Source: Dactylis glomerata (taxonomy: Eukaryota > Streptophyta > Magnoliopsida > Poales > Poaceae). Taken from it: a DNA stretch of 64,000 nucleotides. Below the pieces are notes generated by a model. That model worked only from the letters and a program-made list of their open reading frames with translations. It searched no databases and had not been told where the DNA came from. Below, piece after piece: positions 1 to 11,025 of this stretch. The stretch's first letter is position 1, and each line of letters opens with the position of its first letter. The stretch is from positions 186,001-250,000 of the forward strand of contig QXEO01000410.1 in assembly GCA_007115705.1 (NCBI GenBank), written 5' to 3'. The translations under genes were made by a program, and so were the position numbers.

Positions 1-735
1 ACAGCAACTTAATCATAAACACCAATATTCATCGGATCCCAACAAACCAACATCATAGAATTACATAACGGTGATCTCAATCATGTAGGGCAGCTCATGA
101 GATCTAAACATGAAGCACATGGTGGAGAAGACAACCATCTAGCTACTGCTATGGACCCATAGTCCAAGGTAGACTACTCACTCATCGCTCCGGAGGCAAG
201 CATGGCGATGAAGAAGACCTCTGATGGCGATTCCCCTCTCCGGCAGGGTGTCGGGAAGAGCTTCTGGACCCTCCCGATCTTTGGGTCGACGGCGGCAGCG
301 GATCGCGATGTGTTCTGGAAATCTGATCAGGTCCTTAGGTTTTTTCCGTCGGGGGGTCTTTATAGGCGAAGGGGCGATGTCAGAGGAGGGGCCAGGTGCC
401 CTCACACGGGGCTCACGCGGCCAGGGGCCTGGCCGCGCCACCCCTGTGTGTGGGGCCCTGGTGGCCCTACTCCTTCTCTCCTCCGGATCTCTGGAAGCTT
501 CCGGGAAAAATAAGACTTCAGGAACTTGTTTCGTCCAATTCCGAGAATATTTCCTGTGTATCACTTCTGAAACACAAAAACAGCAGAAAACAGGAAACTG
601 GCACTGTGGCAACTTGTTAATAGGTTAGTTCCAGAAAATGCATAAAAGTGCCACGAAGTGTAACGAAATAATAAGCAAATGGTGTAAAAACAAGCATGGA
701 GCATCAAAAATTATAGATACGTTGGAGACGTATCA
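1..735 (-). repeat. 3' LTR of RLG-1, partial
   Basis: This is a direct repeat of 5,667-6,401. The boundary at 735 (GTATCA on the plus strand) is followed at once by the polypurine-like motif at 736-750, as expected for the start of a 3' LTR on the minus strand. The rest of the LTR lies left of the window. Confidence 0.9.
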
Positions 736-750
736 AGCATCCCCAAGCTT
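736..750 (-). other. Polypurine tract of RLG-1
   Basis: On the minus strand the sequence AAGCTTGGGGATGCT directly precedes the 3' LTR start. This is the position and G-rich composition expected of the plus-strand primer. Near copies occur internally at 2,945-2,955 and 3,001-3,011. Confidence 0.6.
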
Positions 751-3670
751 AACTCCTGCTCGTCCTCGAGTAGGTAAGTGATAACAAAGAATAATTTTTG
801 AGGTGACATGCACCTACACAATCTTGATCATCTATGTAAGCATTTGTGAGCTGGGATCATAAGAACTTAAAACATGGGCATGAAAGATAAAATCTTGATA
901 ATAGAAACTTAGCAACCATGTTATAACATGAAAAAGAACACAAACAAAAGATCATGAAAATGAAACAATGAAAGTCAAACGTGTGTTCAAATCATAAGGA
1001 AAAACATACAAATGGTTTTCAGCTTGTCCCTCATGAAATAGCAAAACATAAATGCATAGGACACCTTCAAGTTTAAGAGAGCGACTAGATACAAATAATT
1101 TAAGAACAAGTGAAACCAATCATCATGAATCAATCAATGAACTTTGGGACAATGCATATCACACTAAGAATGACAACTATGCTCTCTTAATGGTGCATAA
1201 AGAAAGAAGGTGGTGACTCAACATAAAAGTAGAAGAAAGGCCCTTCGCAGAGGGAAGCAGTGATTGCAAGTTTTATAACCTTCAAAAATTATGGTACTTA
1301 CCGGCTTTGAGCTCTCATTGCCCCCATCATAAGCATCTTGAATGGTTAAAGTTAATGCGAGAACAATTATGATGCATATGCTTGACAAATCATAAGTTGA
1401 AGACCTCGTGCCCCGTGAATACGAGTACCCAAACCTCATGCTACTTTACTTAGAGTCCCAAGCAAGGCTCTTGTCATTGTAAATATATGTGTATCATTGA
1501 GAACCTCCAATGGGGTACCTCCGTGCCCGATGACATGGAACAAACCCACACCAAAATGACAGGACAAGCAGACAATGAACACCTCAACATCTCTTTTATT
1601 TGCCATTTGTTTAGCTTTTTATTGTGAGATGCGTCGTTGAATGTTCACCATGGGTATGCTGCAAATTTCCACCATGAATTATGCATGGCTTAGATTGGCG
1701 GCCCGGCGTTTCCCTAACACATATACAAACTCCATGATCCCCACAAGATTCCCAATTCATTTCACACCGCGGGCATCCATAAACAAAAGATCACGATATC
1801 AACTCAAATAGAAGTGCAATGTTGAAAGCTTGCCCATGACAGCATGGCTGGGCTAGAATCCAACTTACAACTTGCAAGCATAACAACTCAACATAAGAGA
1901 CCACAATGTCAAATTTTTAAGAACAGGAAAAAGTAAAGTGTGCCTTCCGGTTCGTGAGAGCTTTACTGACCGAATTTCGCATAACACTGGTAAGAGTTTA
2001 ATTTGAAGAGAAAATAAAAGCAAGTCAAATTTACTTGGAATAGCAAATTGCTAGTAGGTATGTATGGTGGACACTTTGGAAAACTTTGGCTTTTAGGAGT
2101 TGGATGCACGAGTAGAGCTCATACTCAGTACAAGGCGAGGGCTAGCAAAAGACTGGGAGCGACCAACTAAGAGAGCAATAATGGCCAAAATCATGCAAAG
2201 CGACAAAGCGACATTAAAAGAAGCATAAGATGGCATCAAAAGTCAAAAACTAAATGATCATGAAGGCTATTGGTGACTTTGTAAGAGTCTAACATGTGTG
2301 AGCATGCGCCAAGTCAACCCCAATAAAGCATCAAGGAGAAAACCAAAATAATGCTTCCATACAATAAAAACAACGCATGATTTTTTCAAAGGCTCATTAA
2401 GCAATCTCAGTTATTTGAGACAAGTCATGCTACAGCAAAACCACTAAGCATACTATCAAAAAGACATCAAGCATGACATGAAAAAGCCTAAGCCGCAGTC
2501 TACACAAGCTCCTTCTTGTACCACTATTTTGCACAAAGCTTTTTCTCATTTCCAACACCATTTGAAATTTTTAACGACACCTCTTTTGATGAAAACCAAT
2601 AAAGATCAGAGGCAAAAATACACCTTGATGAAAAGATATGACAAGGTATGAGCGCAAATCAAGGTGAAAATGAAAACCAAAAGCAGTAGCAGAAAAAGTA
2701 GAACGCTCGATTTTAAATAAGAGTGAAAACTAGAGCGTTCTTTGCAAATGAAAACGAGTACATCTCCTCCAAAGGAAATTTGTTGGGGTCTAACCATTTA
2801 TTGCAGCAAACAAACAAACTAAACCAACTAAGAAAACTAAAACAACTGACGCTCCAAGAAAAACACATAGTGCATGAAGCAATAAAAATATAGTGTCTTG
2901 AAAGGTGACCTGATTTTTGCCGATGAAGAAGGGGTGCCTCGGGGGCATCCCCAAGATTTGACGCTTGTACTTCTTGGATATTTCTTGGGGTGATGCATGG
3001 GCATCCCCAAGCTTGAGCTTTTGTCCATTCTTCAACTCATCTCATCATTCTCCAATCCCTACACTTGAAAACTTCCTTCATACAAAACTAAACACAATTC
3101 TATTAGCAACATTAGTGTAGGCATAAAATATATTCAACCTCTTTTTGCTTCAGGTTTCAACTCAAAACCACCACATATATAGCAAATACTACTGTAGCAA
3201 CCTCCCCAAAAGTTCTGTGATCAAAAGAACTCAAAAGAAAGCGATAAAGTGGCAAACACAAATATTGGCAGAAATTTGTCAAAACTGAACAGCTGACAAA
3301 GGACGAATTTTTGAAAGGTTTTATGTTGCTCAAATAAAAAAGTGTTCAACTAACAAAAGTTTGGATATAACCTGGGGCATATGCACAAGAAATCGCAGGT
3401 CCAAAAAATAAACAGAGAATTTATACGAATTTTTACGGTGCAGCACCGAAAACAGTTTCAGGACAGCAACATCCCCAAATCTTTACCTCGCTCAAATTAG
3501 AGGCTTCTCTTGGCACAAAAACGAAATAAACAAGATAAGGAGCGGTCATTACAGTAGTAATGACTTCCAAGACTCAAATAAAAGAAAAAGTACTGAAAAG
3601 AAAACATTGGGTTATCTTCCAAGAGTGATTTTCTTTAACGCCTTTGAGCTAGGCGCAGAAAATTTGCGAA
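751..3670. other. RLG-1 internal region without coding capacity
   Basis: About 2.9 kb of AT-rich internal retrotransposon sequence. No frame longer than about 80 codons and no recognisable domain is present. The only structure seen is a repeated GCATCCCCAAG motif at 2,945 and 3,001 that resembles the terminal polypurine tract. Confidence 0.6.
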
Positions 3671-4183
3671 TCAAGTAATATCAAGAGATGAAGTACTAGG
3701 ATCAGCGTGTGCCTTACGTCTTCCTTTCTTACCTTTGCTCTTGACTTTAGGAAAGACATGGTTATTGCAAGGTGGAGAGAGAAATGTTATATTGCCTTTT
3801 CCCACATCAATGACGGCGCCTAGGAGCTTCAAGAGGGATCTTCCAAGTGTGATTTGTCCTTTCCCTACACATTCAATAACAAGATAATCAGTAGATATTA
3901 TTCTTCCTAGGACTTTTGTAAAGACTGCTTCAGCAATTCCAAGGGGAAATATAGTGGCATTGTTAGTGAGAGAAATTTCTTCTCCCCCCTCAGAAAGCTT
4001 CCAAAGGCTCAAAGATTCATAAACATCCTTTGGCATGAGACAAAATTCAGATATAATATCACAACGAGCATGAAAAGTTCCACCACTAATGGTGATTTTT
4101 ACCGTAGGATACCAACTCGAGGGTTCAGAATTTATAGGCACATAATCAAAATGCTGGCGCAAAGTATTGTAACAAGAATTCAA
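3671..4183 (-). CDS. Retropepsin-like protein of RLG-1, probably inactive
   Basis: The frame of 170 codons resembles the aspartic-protease-like part of plant Gypsy gag-pro proteins: the LGRSLLKLLGAVIDVGKGNITF-like C-terminal half aligns with the equivalent part of the RLG-2 frame at 8,288-8,917 (LGRPFLNTVGAVINCNQGKV). At the place where active retropepsins carry D-(T/S/L)-G, this copy reads C-D-I-I-S, so the catalytic glycine is missing and activity is unlikely. It ends with basic residues (KSKGKKGRRK). The upstream frame at 4,226-4,537 is probably the gag part of the same ancestral protein, separated by a stop or frame change near 4,200. Confidence 0.55.
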   Translation of the reverse strand: MNSCYNTLRQHFDYVPINSEPSSWYPTVKITISGGTFHARCDIISEFCLMPKDVYESLSLWKLSEGGEEISLTNNATIFPLGIAEAVFTKVLGRIISTDYLVIECVGKGQITLGRSLLKLLGAVIDVGKGNITFLSPPCNNHVFPKVKSKGKKGRRKAHADPSTSSLDIT

Positions 4184-4225
4184 ACTAGCAGTGTGAGTCT
4201 CAAGAGTATTAAGTCTATTAAAAAT

Positions 4226-4537
4226 TCACACAAGAGAGGAATCAAAATAGGTTGGCATGCTATAAATTGTAATCAACTTTTTTATAATATTGAAGGCTTG
4301 AACTCCATCACAATGAAGGAAATCTCCTTCAGAAGTAGCATCCAAAGCATATCTATAACGAAGAGAAAGTCCAAAGTAGAAACTACTAAGAAGCAAACTC
4401 AAAGTCATTTTTGGTTCAGTTTTTTCATGCCAATCATAAATTCTAGACCAAGCTTTCTTAAAACTTTCCTCATCCTTTTGCTTAAAAGTGAAAATCATGT
4501 CCTCGGGCGACATAGTAGTAGCAACGGAACTAGACAT
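4226..4537 (-). pseudogene. Short gag-like frame of RLG-1
   Basis: It starts with ATG at 4,537, about 160 bases inside the primer-binding site, which fits the first frame of an LTR element. The 103 residues include FKKAWSRIYDWHEK and a hydrophobic segment typical of capsid-like helices in Triticeae non-autonomous elements. It is far shorter than a full gag (compare 621 residues in RLG-2). Domain assignment rests on position and composition only. Confidence 0.45.
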
Positions 4538-4693
4538 AGTAAACTAAAGTAAAGAAATAACAACTACCAAGGATTCTAATTTTTTTGGGTTTTTGATATA
4601 AAACAATGCAGGTAAAATAAATAAAGTAAAGCAAAACAATAACAAAGTAAAGAATGCGCGTGCGAAAACTCCCCTCGCAGAAGTCTTCTTTCC

Positions 4694-4711
4694 TCCCCGG
4701 CAACGGCGCCA
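4694..4711 (-). other. Primer-binding site of RLG-1, tRNA-Asp type
   Basis: The minus strand reads TGGCGCCGTTGCCGGGGA, which is complementary to the 3' end of plant tRNA-Asp(GUC). It lies ten bases downstream of the 5' LTR. The same 18 bases recur in RLG-2. Confidence 0.85.
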
Positions 4712-4721
4712 GAAAAACAGC

Positions 4722-6401
4722 TGATGGCTAGTTGATGAAGGAGATTATTCTTCTTCGTCCCCCAGTAGCAATCCTTGTACGTGGTGAATGACCAGCCCAT
4801 TGGGAACCCCAAGAGGAAGGTGTGATGAGTATAGCAGCTGGTTTTCCCTCAGTTAAGAAACCAAGGTTTAATATCGATCAGGAGAGGAGAGACAAATGAC
4901 TGAAGGTGATGCGGACTGGCTTAGTAACACTCCAACAAGGGCGCACTTGTTGACTTGTCTTCGGCCAGAAGCAACGTGGAACCTGCACACACACAAATAA
5001 GTACTTTGCTCCCAACTTATGATGAGGTTGTCAATCTCACCGGTTTGCTTGAAACAAAGGTATGAGCGTATCGAGTGGAAAACAGTAAAAGTATGCGAGT
5101 AAAGTAAACAGTGTGAGAAAGTAAACAGGTGATAGCAATATGATGGAAATAGGACCGGGGTCCATAGTTCACTAGTGGTGTCTCTCCATAGATAAAATAA
5201 CACATGCTGGGTAAACAAATTACAGTTGGGCAATTGATAGAATAAAGATAAACGTGATATGTCAAGAAGATCACTATGAGATTTACTCTGGGCATTACAA
5301 CAAAATACATAGACCGCCATCCAACTGCATCTATGACTAATAATCCACCCTCGGGGATATCAATCCGAACACCCCAAAAGTATTAAGTTGCGAACAACAG
5401 ATAATTGCATTAAGCAAAGTGTGTAATGTAAACAAAGCATATGCCCTTGAGCATATGAATGTTGTTTTCTCCCTAGTAGCAACAGCACATCTACCACCTT
5501 AGAGGTTTCTGTCACTCCCCCAGGTGAAATAGAGGCATGAACCCACTATCGAGCATAAATACCCCCTCTTGGAGTCACTAGCAACTACTCGGCCAAGATA
5601 GCTACTAACAACGGAGAGCATGCAAGATCATAAACAACATAGAGATAACAAAAGATAATATTCAGTACAGCAACTTAATCATAAACACCAATATTCATCG
5701 GATCCCAACAAACCAACATCATAGAATTACATAACGGTGATCTCAATCATGTAGGGCAGCTCATGAGATCTAAACATGAAGCACATGGTGGAGAAGACAA
5801 CCATCTAGATACTGCTGTGGACCCATAGTCCAAGGTAGACTACTCACTCATCACTCCGGAGGCAAGCATGGCGATGAAGAAGACCTCTGGTGGCGATTCC
5901 CCTCTCCGGCAGGGTGCTGGGAAGAGCTTCTGGACCCTCCCGATCTTCGGGTCGACGGCGGCGGTGGATCGCGATGTGTTCTAGAAATCCGATCGGGTCC
6001 TTAGGTTTTTTCCGTCGGGGGGTCTTTATAGGCGAAGGGGCGATGTCAGAGGAGGGGCCAGGTGCCCTCACATGGGGCTCGCGCGGCCAGGGGCCTGGCC
6101 GTGCCACCCCTGTGTGTGGGGCCCTAGTGGCCCTACTCCTTCTCTCCTCTGGATCTCTGGAAGCTTCCGGGAAAAATAAGACTTCAGGAACTTGTTTCGT
6201 CCAATTCCGAGAATATTTCCTGTGTATCACTTCTGAAACACAAAAACAGCAGAAAACAGGAAACTGGCACTGTGGCAACTTGTTAATAGGTTAGTTCCGG
6301 AAAATGCATAAAAGTGCCACGAAGTGTAACGAAACAATAAGCAAATGGTGTAAAAACAAGCATGGAGCATCAAAAATTATAGATACGTTGGAGACGTATC
6401 A
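4722..6401 (-). repeat. 5' LTR of RLG-1 (1,680 bp)
   Basis: On the minus strand the LTR begins TGATACGTC at 6,401 and ends ...ATCA at 4,722, ten bases before the primer site. Its first 735 bases on this strand are repeated at 1-735. It contains a perfect or near-perfect GC-rich hairpin at 6,082-6,103. Confidence 0.85.
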
Positions 6402-7480
6402 CCTGGCCCTTGCGAAGATGAAGCAGATGGTGTATAATCATAATAAGGCTGCTGGTATGGAAACTCCGCAATGTTAGAAGGCTGAACCGACTCCTCGGTC
6501 GCCTCTTCATTGTGCATGGGCTGCGGGTGTTCTTCCATGTATGCGTCGAGCTCACCCTCTGTGAGTGACCATCCGTTCCTGCGATCAAGGTTAAACAAAC
6601 GAGGTGCAGGCAGATGGACTGATCGATCAGTCTTCACTACCTTCCAGGTAGATTTCTTGAAGAAGGTTATCTCGAACATCAAGTTATTCAAATAGGAATG
6701 AGGAGAAACAAACTTATGATCCAGCATGGAATTAAGATTAAGTTTCTCAACGGGGAATTGCAAATCTAAAATATGAGGCACTACACCATGCAAAGCTAAT
6801 AAGCGTGAAGCAACAAGACCTCCACGGACCCCTCCTTTCTCACGGTTACCATCAAGACAAAAAGCTATCAAAGCACCCAAATTATAAGTCCTATCACCTC
6901 TCAAAGCAGCAGCTATAAAAGCTAGATCACAGCAGGATAACTTACTTGCAGCTTTCCTAGCAAGAACACAGTTGGTAATAAAGTAGGCAAAATATCGAAT
7001 GGATGGAAAATAAATATTTCGAATTTTACCACCCTCTCCTGTGAAGCTTTTTCCTTGACAAATCCCCCCATATAGGTCCATCAATGTCCTAGGCCGTTCC
7101 TTCATCCTTTCGCGCGATCCCCACTGTGGTACTCTAATGGCTGCACAGAAAACATCATAGGGCAAGTCCACAGATTTATTGTAGATTTTATAGTGAACCA
7201 TGGGGTTAGATGTAGACCAATTAAATTTGAAGTCCTACACCATAGACATTGTTAGTTTAGCAAATTGGGGTGGTTCACCATCAACAAAATGCTCCAATCC
7301 TGTATTAGAGAGTAAAGTTTGGAAGTCCTGCAGGATTCCGGCAGCATTCATTAACTCTGAGCATGAATAGATTAAGGGAAAGACCCTCTCTTCACGGTGA
7401 ACTCTCATGACTTCATGCACTTCTAGTTCATGCTGAAAGAGTTGGTATGCATTCTCCTCCATTTCTGAAATTTTTAACAA
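6402..7480 (-). pseudogene. Second reading frame of RLG-2, plant-transposon-associated protein, truncated
   Basis: The frame starts at ATG 7,480 and runs to 6,402, where the RLG-1 LTR begins; the last residues of the open frame are read from that LTR. A single TAG at 7,235-7,237 interrupts it, and the same frame continues on both sides. The protein has a hydrophobic region with cysteines (KLSCCDLAFIAAALRGDR) and an acidic, Gln/Tyr/Ser-rich tail. It resembles the uncharacterised 'putative plant transposon protein' frames that accompany gag in Triticeae Gypsy elements. Its function is unknown. Confidence 0.6.
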
Positions 7481-8287
7481 CCCTCATAAAAAGTGATTTT
7501 GAAACAAACAAATGTAGGGAACTACTATAGGGAGTTACTAGAGGGCTAACATGCATCAAAATAATATTTCTAAGCAATAGAACAAGCATGCAAACTCATT
7601 TCACCTGTCACCTATAGAGCTAAAATACTTAAGAAATACTCCACTAAACAAAATTCTACTTGGACAATCGGAGGAGTCACATACCGAAGAACAATTGCTC
7701 CAAATCTCAGCAACAATGATGGGCTGAGCAAGGAGATCGAAAAATCGAGAAGAAGGGCAGCAAGAACATGAGTTTGAGCTGGTGTGTCATTGTTTTTGGG
7801 AGAGAGAAAGAGCTGGGGAGGAAGAGATAAGTGAGAGGCCAGGGGCCCCCCACACAATAGGTGGGCGCGGCCAGGGCTGGGCCGCGCCCCCTGGTTGTGA
7901 GGTGGCGTGGCAGGTCCCCCTGAGGTCTCCCAGGTGCCTCTCTGTCCCATTTTTGATATAAAAATTTAAAAAGATTTTTCTGGAATTTTTTGAGAAACTT
8001 TATTTTCGAGGATTTTTCAGAAAAACGATGAGAGAATAAAACTTGGGAAAACGACGGTGGAGCGATAGAAAGCAAATCCTAACCAAGTATGCAGCAGCTC
8101 TAAGATACTCTAATCATATAACTAACAAAGAGAACAAAATAAATGCACAAGTAAATATAAGTGAGGTAAAGTAAATGCGGTGAAAACAAAGTTTCGTTCA
8201 TATAAAATCACTTTGTTAACAAGGTTGATCAAGTCTTGTTACCAAACTAACTTTATATGAGGCAAAACTTTGCATTTCACTATATGC
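7481..8287 (-). other. RLG-2 spacer between protease region and second frame, with LTR-like GC-rich hairpin
   Basis: No domain is coded here. Positions 7,800-7,960 resemble the middle of the LTRs in this window (GC-rich, ending CCCCTGGTTGTG) and contain a hairpin at 7,863-7,888 equivalent to the one in the RLG-2 LTR at 12,142-12,168. This may be a leader or promoter region for the second frame. Confidence 0.45.
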
Positions 8288-9071
8288 TTATGTTACCTCG
8301 ACCTTGATAGGCATAGTCCCAATCATAACAATTTTATATTCTTCCTTGGGCTTTCGCTCTGAACAAATAATTTCACCAACTCGAATGGTCTCAACATTCT
8401 TGATTGAATTTAGAGCATTCTTTCTATCAATCTTCTTGGGAAAATAGACAGTATACTCTTTATCATTGACATTAAAAGTTACTTTTCCTTGATTGCAATT
8501 AATAACCGCACCTACAGTGTTTAGAAAAGGTCTCCCAAGAATAATAGACATATTATCATCTTCAGGCATTTCCAATACAACAAAGTCAGTTAATATCAAA
8601 CAACTGTTAGCAACTTGAACAGGAACATTTTCACATATACCAATAGGAATAGTAGTAGACTTATCAGCCATTTGCAAAGATATATCAGTCGATACCAACT
8701 TTTCTAGATCAAGTCTCTTGTAAAGAGAAAAAAAGCATGACACTAACTCCGGCTCCCAAATCACATAAAGCAGTTCTAACATAGTTATTTTTAATGGAGC
8801 AAGGAATAGTTGGTATACCTGGATCTCCAAGCTTCTCCGGAACTTTACCATCAAAAGAATAGTTAGCAAGTAAAGTGGAAATTTCCTCATTAGGAATCTT
8901 CCTTTTGTTAGTAACAATATCTTTCATATACTTTGCATAAGGAGGCATTCTAATAGCATCAGTCAAAGGAATTTGCAAAAATAAAGGTCTCATCCATTCA
9001 CAAAACCTGTTGTAGTGTTCTTCTTCCTTGGACTTGTGTTTCTTACCAGGAAAAGGCATTGGTTTCTGCAC
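8288..9071 (-). pseudogene. Retropepsin-like region of RLG-2, frameshifted
   Basis: The region continues in the gag frame after an amber codon at 9,072-9,074. It encodes KPMPFPGKKHKSKEEEHYN, then the protease-like motif C-D-L-G-A-G-V-S-V-M. A frameshift near 8,730 moves the rest to another frame (8,288-8,917), which continues with SLYKRLDLEKL, LILTDFVVLEMPED and ILGRPFLNTVGAVI. The D-L-G-A-G and ILGRPFL motifs are those of plant retrotransposon aspartic proteases. The stop at 8,288 ends the recognisable coding region, and no reverse transcriptase follows. Confidence 0.7.
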
Positions 9072-10937
9072 CTACGGTTCTCTCTCATTACCATGCTTGT
9101 TGGCAATGAAGTCTTCTTTGGTGTACTTTGCATTTTTATCAATCTTTTCTGGTTCCTCTTCAACTTCTTCATTATCGGAAGCATCCCCTGGTTTAGTTTT
9201 AGCATCAGAAATAGAAACACTATTAGGATCTTTACCTGCTTCAGAGGGTTCCGCAACTGTTTTATGCTTCTTCTTCTTCTTCTTCTTCTTAGAAGGAATA
9301 TCATCTCTTGAAGTGCGCTGAGAATCTTGTTCGATCCTCTTAGGATGTCCTTCAGGATATAAGGTGTCTTGAGTGGTAGCACCTCCTCTTGTGCGTATCT
9401 CACACGCTTGTTTTTCTCTTGCAGCATTAACTAGCAAGTCTTTTTGCACCTTGGTAAGCTGATCAATTTGAGTCTGGACCATTTGAAAATGTTTAACAAG
9501 TATCTTCACATCATTGGAGGTTCTCTCCACAATATCCTGCAACTTGTTAATAGCTCTAGAATTTTCCAACAAATGATTCTGCACCACTCTATTAAAATTA
9601 TCTTGCTTAACAACAAAATTATCAAACTCATCTAAGCATTGATCAGGAGGTTTAGAGTAAGGAATATCTCTATCATCAAAGCGTTGGAGAGAGTGTACCT
9701 CAATAGTAGATGAGTGAGGGATTGGCTTACATAATTCTTCTATAGGAGGTAAATTCTTCACATCTTCGGACTTAATACCTTTCTCCTTAAGAGATTTCTT
9801 AGCTTCCCTCATAACTTCATCATTTAATTCAATCATTCTTCTCTTCTTCGGTGTTGGCTCTGGAGTTGGCGCTGGTGTTGATGTTGGTGTTGACTCAGCC
9901 ATAGTCCAATCATCATGATTCCAGCTTATTTTAACCATTAGTTCTTCAGCTTCAGCCGGAGTTCTTTTCCTGAAAACACAACCAGCACAACTATCCAGAT
10001 ATGTCTTAGATTCATCACTTAGTCCATTATAAAATATATCAAGGAGTTCATTTTTAGGCAATGGCTCCTTAGGCAATGCTCTAATTAAAGAACAAAACCT
10101 TGCCCAAGATTCAGGCAATATCTCTCCTTTTCCCTGTTCAAAGTCAAAGATTTTCTGCACAACAGCATGTTGAGCACTAGCAGGAAAATATTTTTGAAAG
10201 AAAGCATTAACCAAAGCAATAGGACTATTAAGAGATTCATGAGACAAATTATTAAACCAAGTCTTAGCTGCACCTTTCAACGAAAAAGGGAAAATCTTCA
10301 CAATAAAGTAAGTGCGCAGCTTAATATCATCAGAAAATACATTACTCAAAGTAGAAAGCTCATTCATATGGGCCATAGCACTTTCACCTTCAGTACCACA
10401 AAAAGGGTCTTTCTCAACAATAGATATGAAAGATAAATCTAAAGAGAAATCATAATCCTTATCTCTAATATTTATGGGAGAAGCAGCAAACTTAGCATCA
10501 GGAGATAAATTATATCTAACAGCATGTCTTGCTAGAAGTTTCTTAACATCATTAGCATCACGAGTAGCATGAGCTTCGGCAATAAAATTATCATCAAGCT
10601 CAATATAAGTGTCATTAAGATCATCACTAGGGCATTCCCTAGACTCAGGTGAACTAACAGGTGTAACAGTGGTGTTTCCCATCTTAGCTCTAGCAATTGT
10701 AGCATCTAAAAAGGAACCCCGTGAACCACTCTCATCAAGCATAGTAGAAGCATCGTCTAAATTATCAGTGGCATTTTCAAACTCAGCAGAAGAAGTAGCA
10801 GTAGTGTGTGCATGTGGTGGTGTATGCAACTTACTCATAACAGATGGCGAATCAAGAGCAACAGAGGTGTTCAGAGTCGTACCTCTTCTTGTAGTGGATG
10901 GCAATATAGGAACTTTTCCATCACGAGGTTTACCCAT
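9072..10937 (-). CDS. Gag protein of RLG-2
   Basis: The 621-codon frame starts with ATG at 10,937 (MGKPRDGKVPIL), 60 bases downstream of the primer-binding site. Upstream codons in the same frame lie in the LTR and were excluded. The N-terminal third is acidic and low in complexity. A retrotransposon capsid domain lies in the middle (FSLKGAAKTWFNNL, ESWARFCSLIRALP, LDIFYNGLSDESKTYLDSC). A Pro/Thr stretch, a region of predicted coiled coil and a Lys-run (KKKKKKKKH) follow. It probably forms the particle that packages the RNA. The amber codon at its end may be a decayed CAG between gag and protease. Confidence 0.8.
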   Translation of the reverse strand: MGKPRDGKVPILPSTTRRGTTLNTSVALDSPSVMSKLHTPPHAHTTATSSAEFENATDNLDDASTMLDESGSRGSFLDATIARAKMGNTTVTPVSSPESRECPSDDLNDTYIELDDNFIAEAHATRDANDVKKLLARHAVRYNLSPDAKFAASPINIRDKDYDFSLDLSFISIVEKDPFCGTEGESAMAHMNELSTLSNVFSDDIKLRTYFIVKIFPFSLKGAAKTWFNNLSHESLNSPIALVNAFFQKYFPASAQHAVVQKIFDFEQGKGEILPESWARFCSLIRALPKEPLPKNELLDIFYNGLSDESKTYLDSCAGCVFRKRTPAEAEELMVKISWNHDDWTMAESTPTSTPAPTPEPTPKKRRMIELNDEVMREAKKSLKEKGIKSEDVKNLPPIEELCKPIPHSSTIEVHSLQRFDDRDIPYSKPPDQCLDEFDNFVVKQDNFNRVVQNHLLENSRAINKLQDIVERTSNDVKILVKHFQMVQTQIDQLTKVQKDLLVNAAREKQACEIRTRGGATTQDTLYPEGHPKRIEQDSQRTSRDDIPSKKKKKKKKHKTVAEPSEAGKDPNSVSISDAKTKPGDASDNEEVEEEPEKIDKNAKYTKEDFIANKHGNEREP

Positions 10938-10996
10938 GATGAAAGGATTGCAACGAACAATATGAATTCCAAGTGAACTTATAAATAAAGCTATGC

Positions 10997-11014
10997 TCCC
11001 CGGCAACGGCGCCA
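10997..11014 (-). other. Primer-binding site of RLG-2, tRNA-Asp type
   Basis: The same 18 bases as the RLG-1 site, complementary to the tRNA-Asp 3' end, begin 11 bases downstream of the LTR end at 11,026. Confidence 0.85.
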
Positions 11015-11025
11015 GAAAATAGTCT

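Larger units (their letters stand above)
1..6401 (-). mobile_element. RLG-1, Gypsy-type non-autonomous LTR retrotransposon (3' end outside window)
   Basis: The element reads right to left. Its 5' LTR is 4,722-6,401, the primer-binding site is 4,694-4,711, and a 3' LTR copy fills 1-735 and runs off the window. Positions 1-735 match 5,667-6,401 with about 19 differences counted by eye (2.6 percent, nearly all transitions), which at 1.3e-8 per site per year suggests roughly one million years. The internal part (736-4,693) holds only a short gag-like frame and a protease-like frame; no reverse transcriptase or integrase is visible, so it must depend on another element. It is inserted in RLG-2 at 6,402 and cuts that element's second reading frame. 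The LTR ends and coding content resemble Triticeae Sabrina/WHAM-type elements, but I cannot confirm the family name. Confidence 0.88.

Noticed and set aside
178..628. Open frames of 100-144 codons in the RLG-1 LTR on both strands
   Set aside because: They overlap the GC-rich LTR middle in both orientations, recur only because the LTR is repeated, and have no domain.
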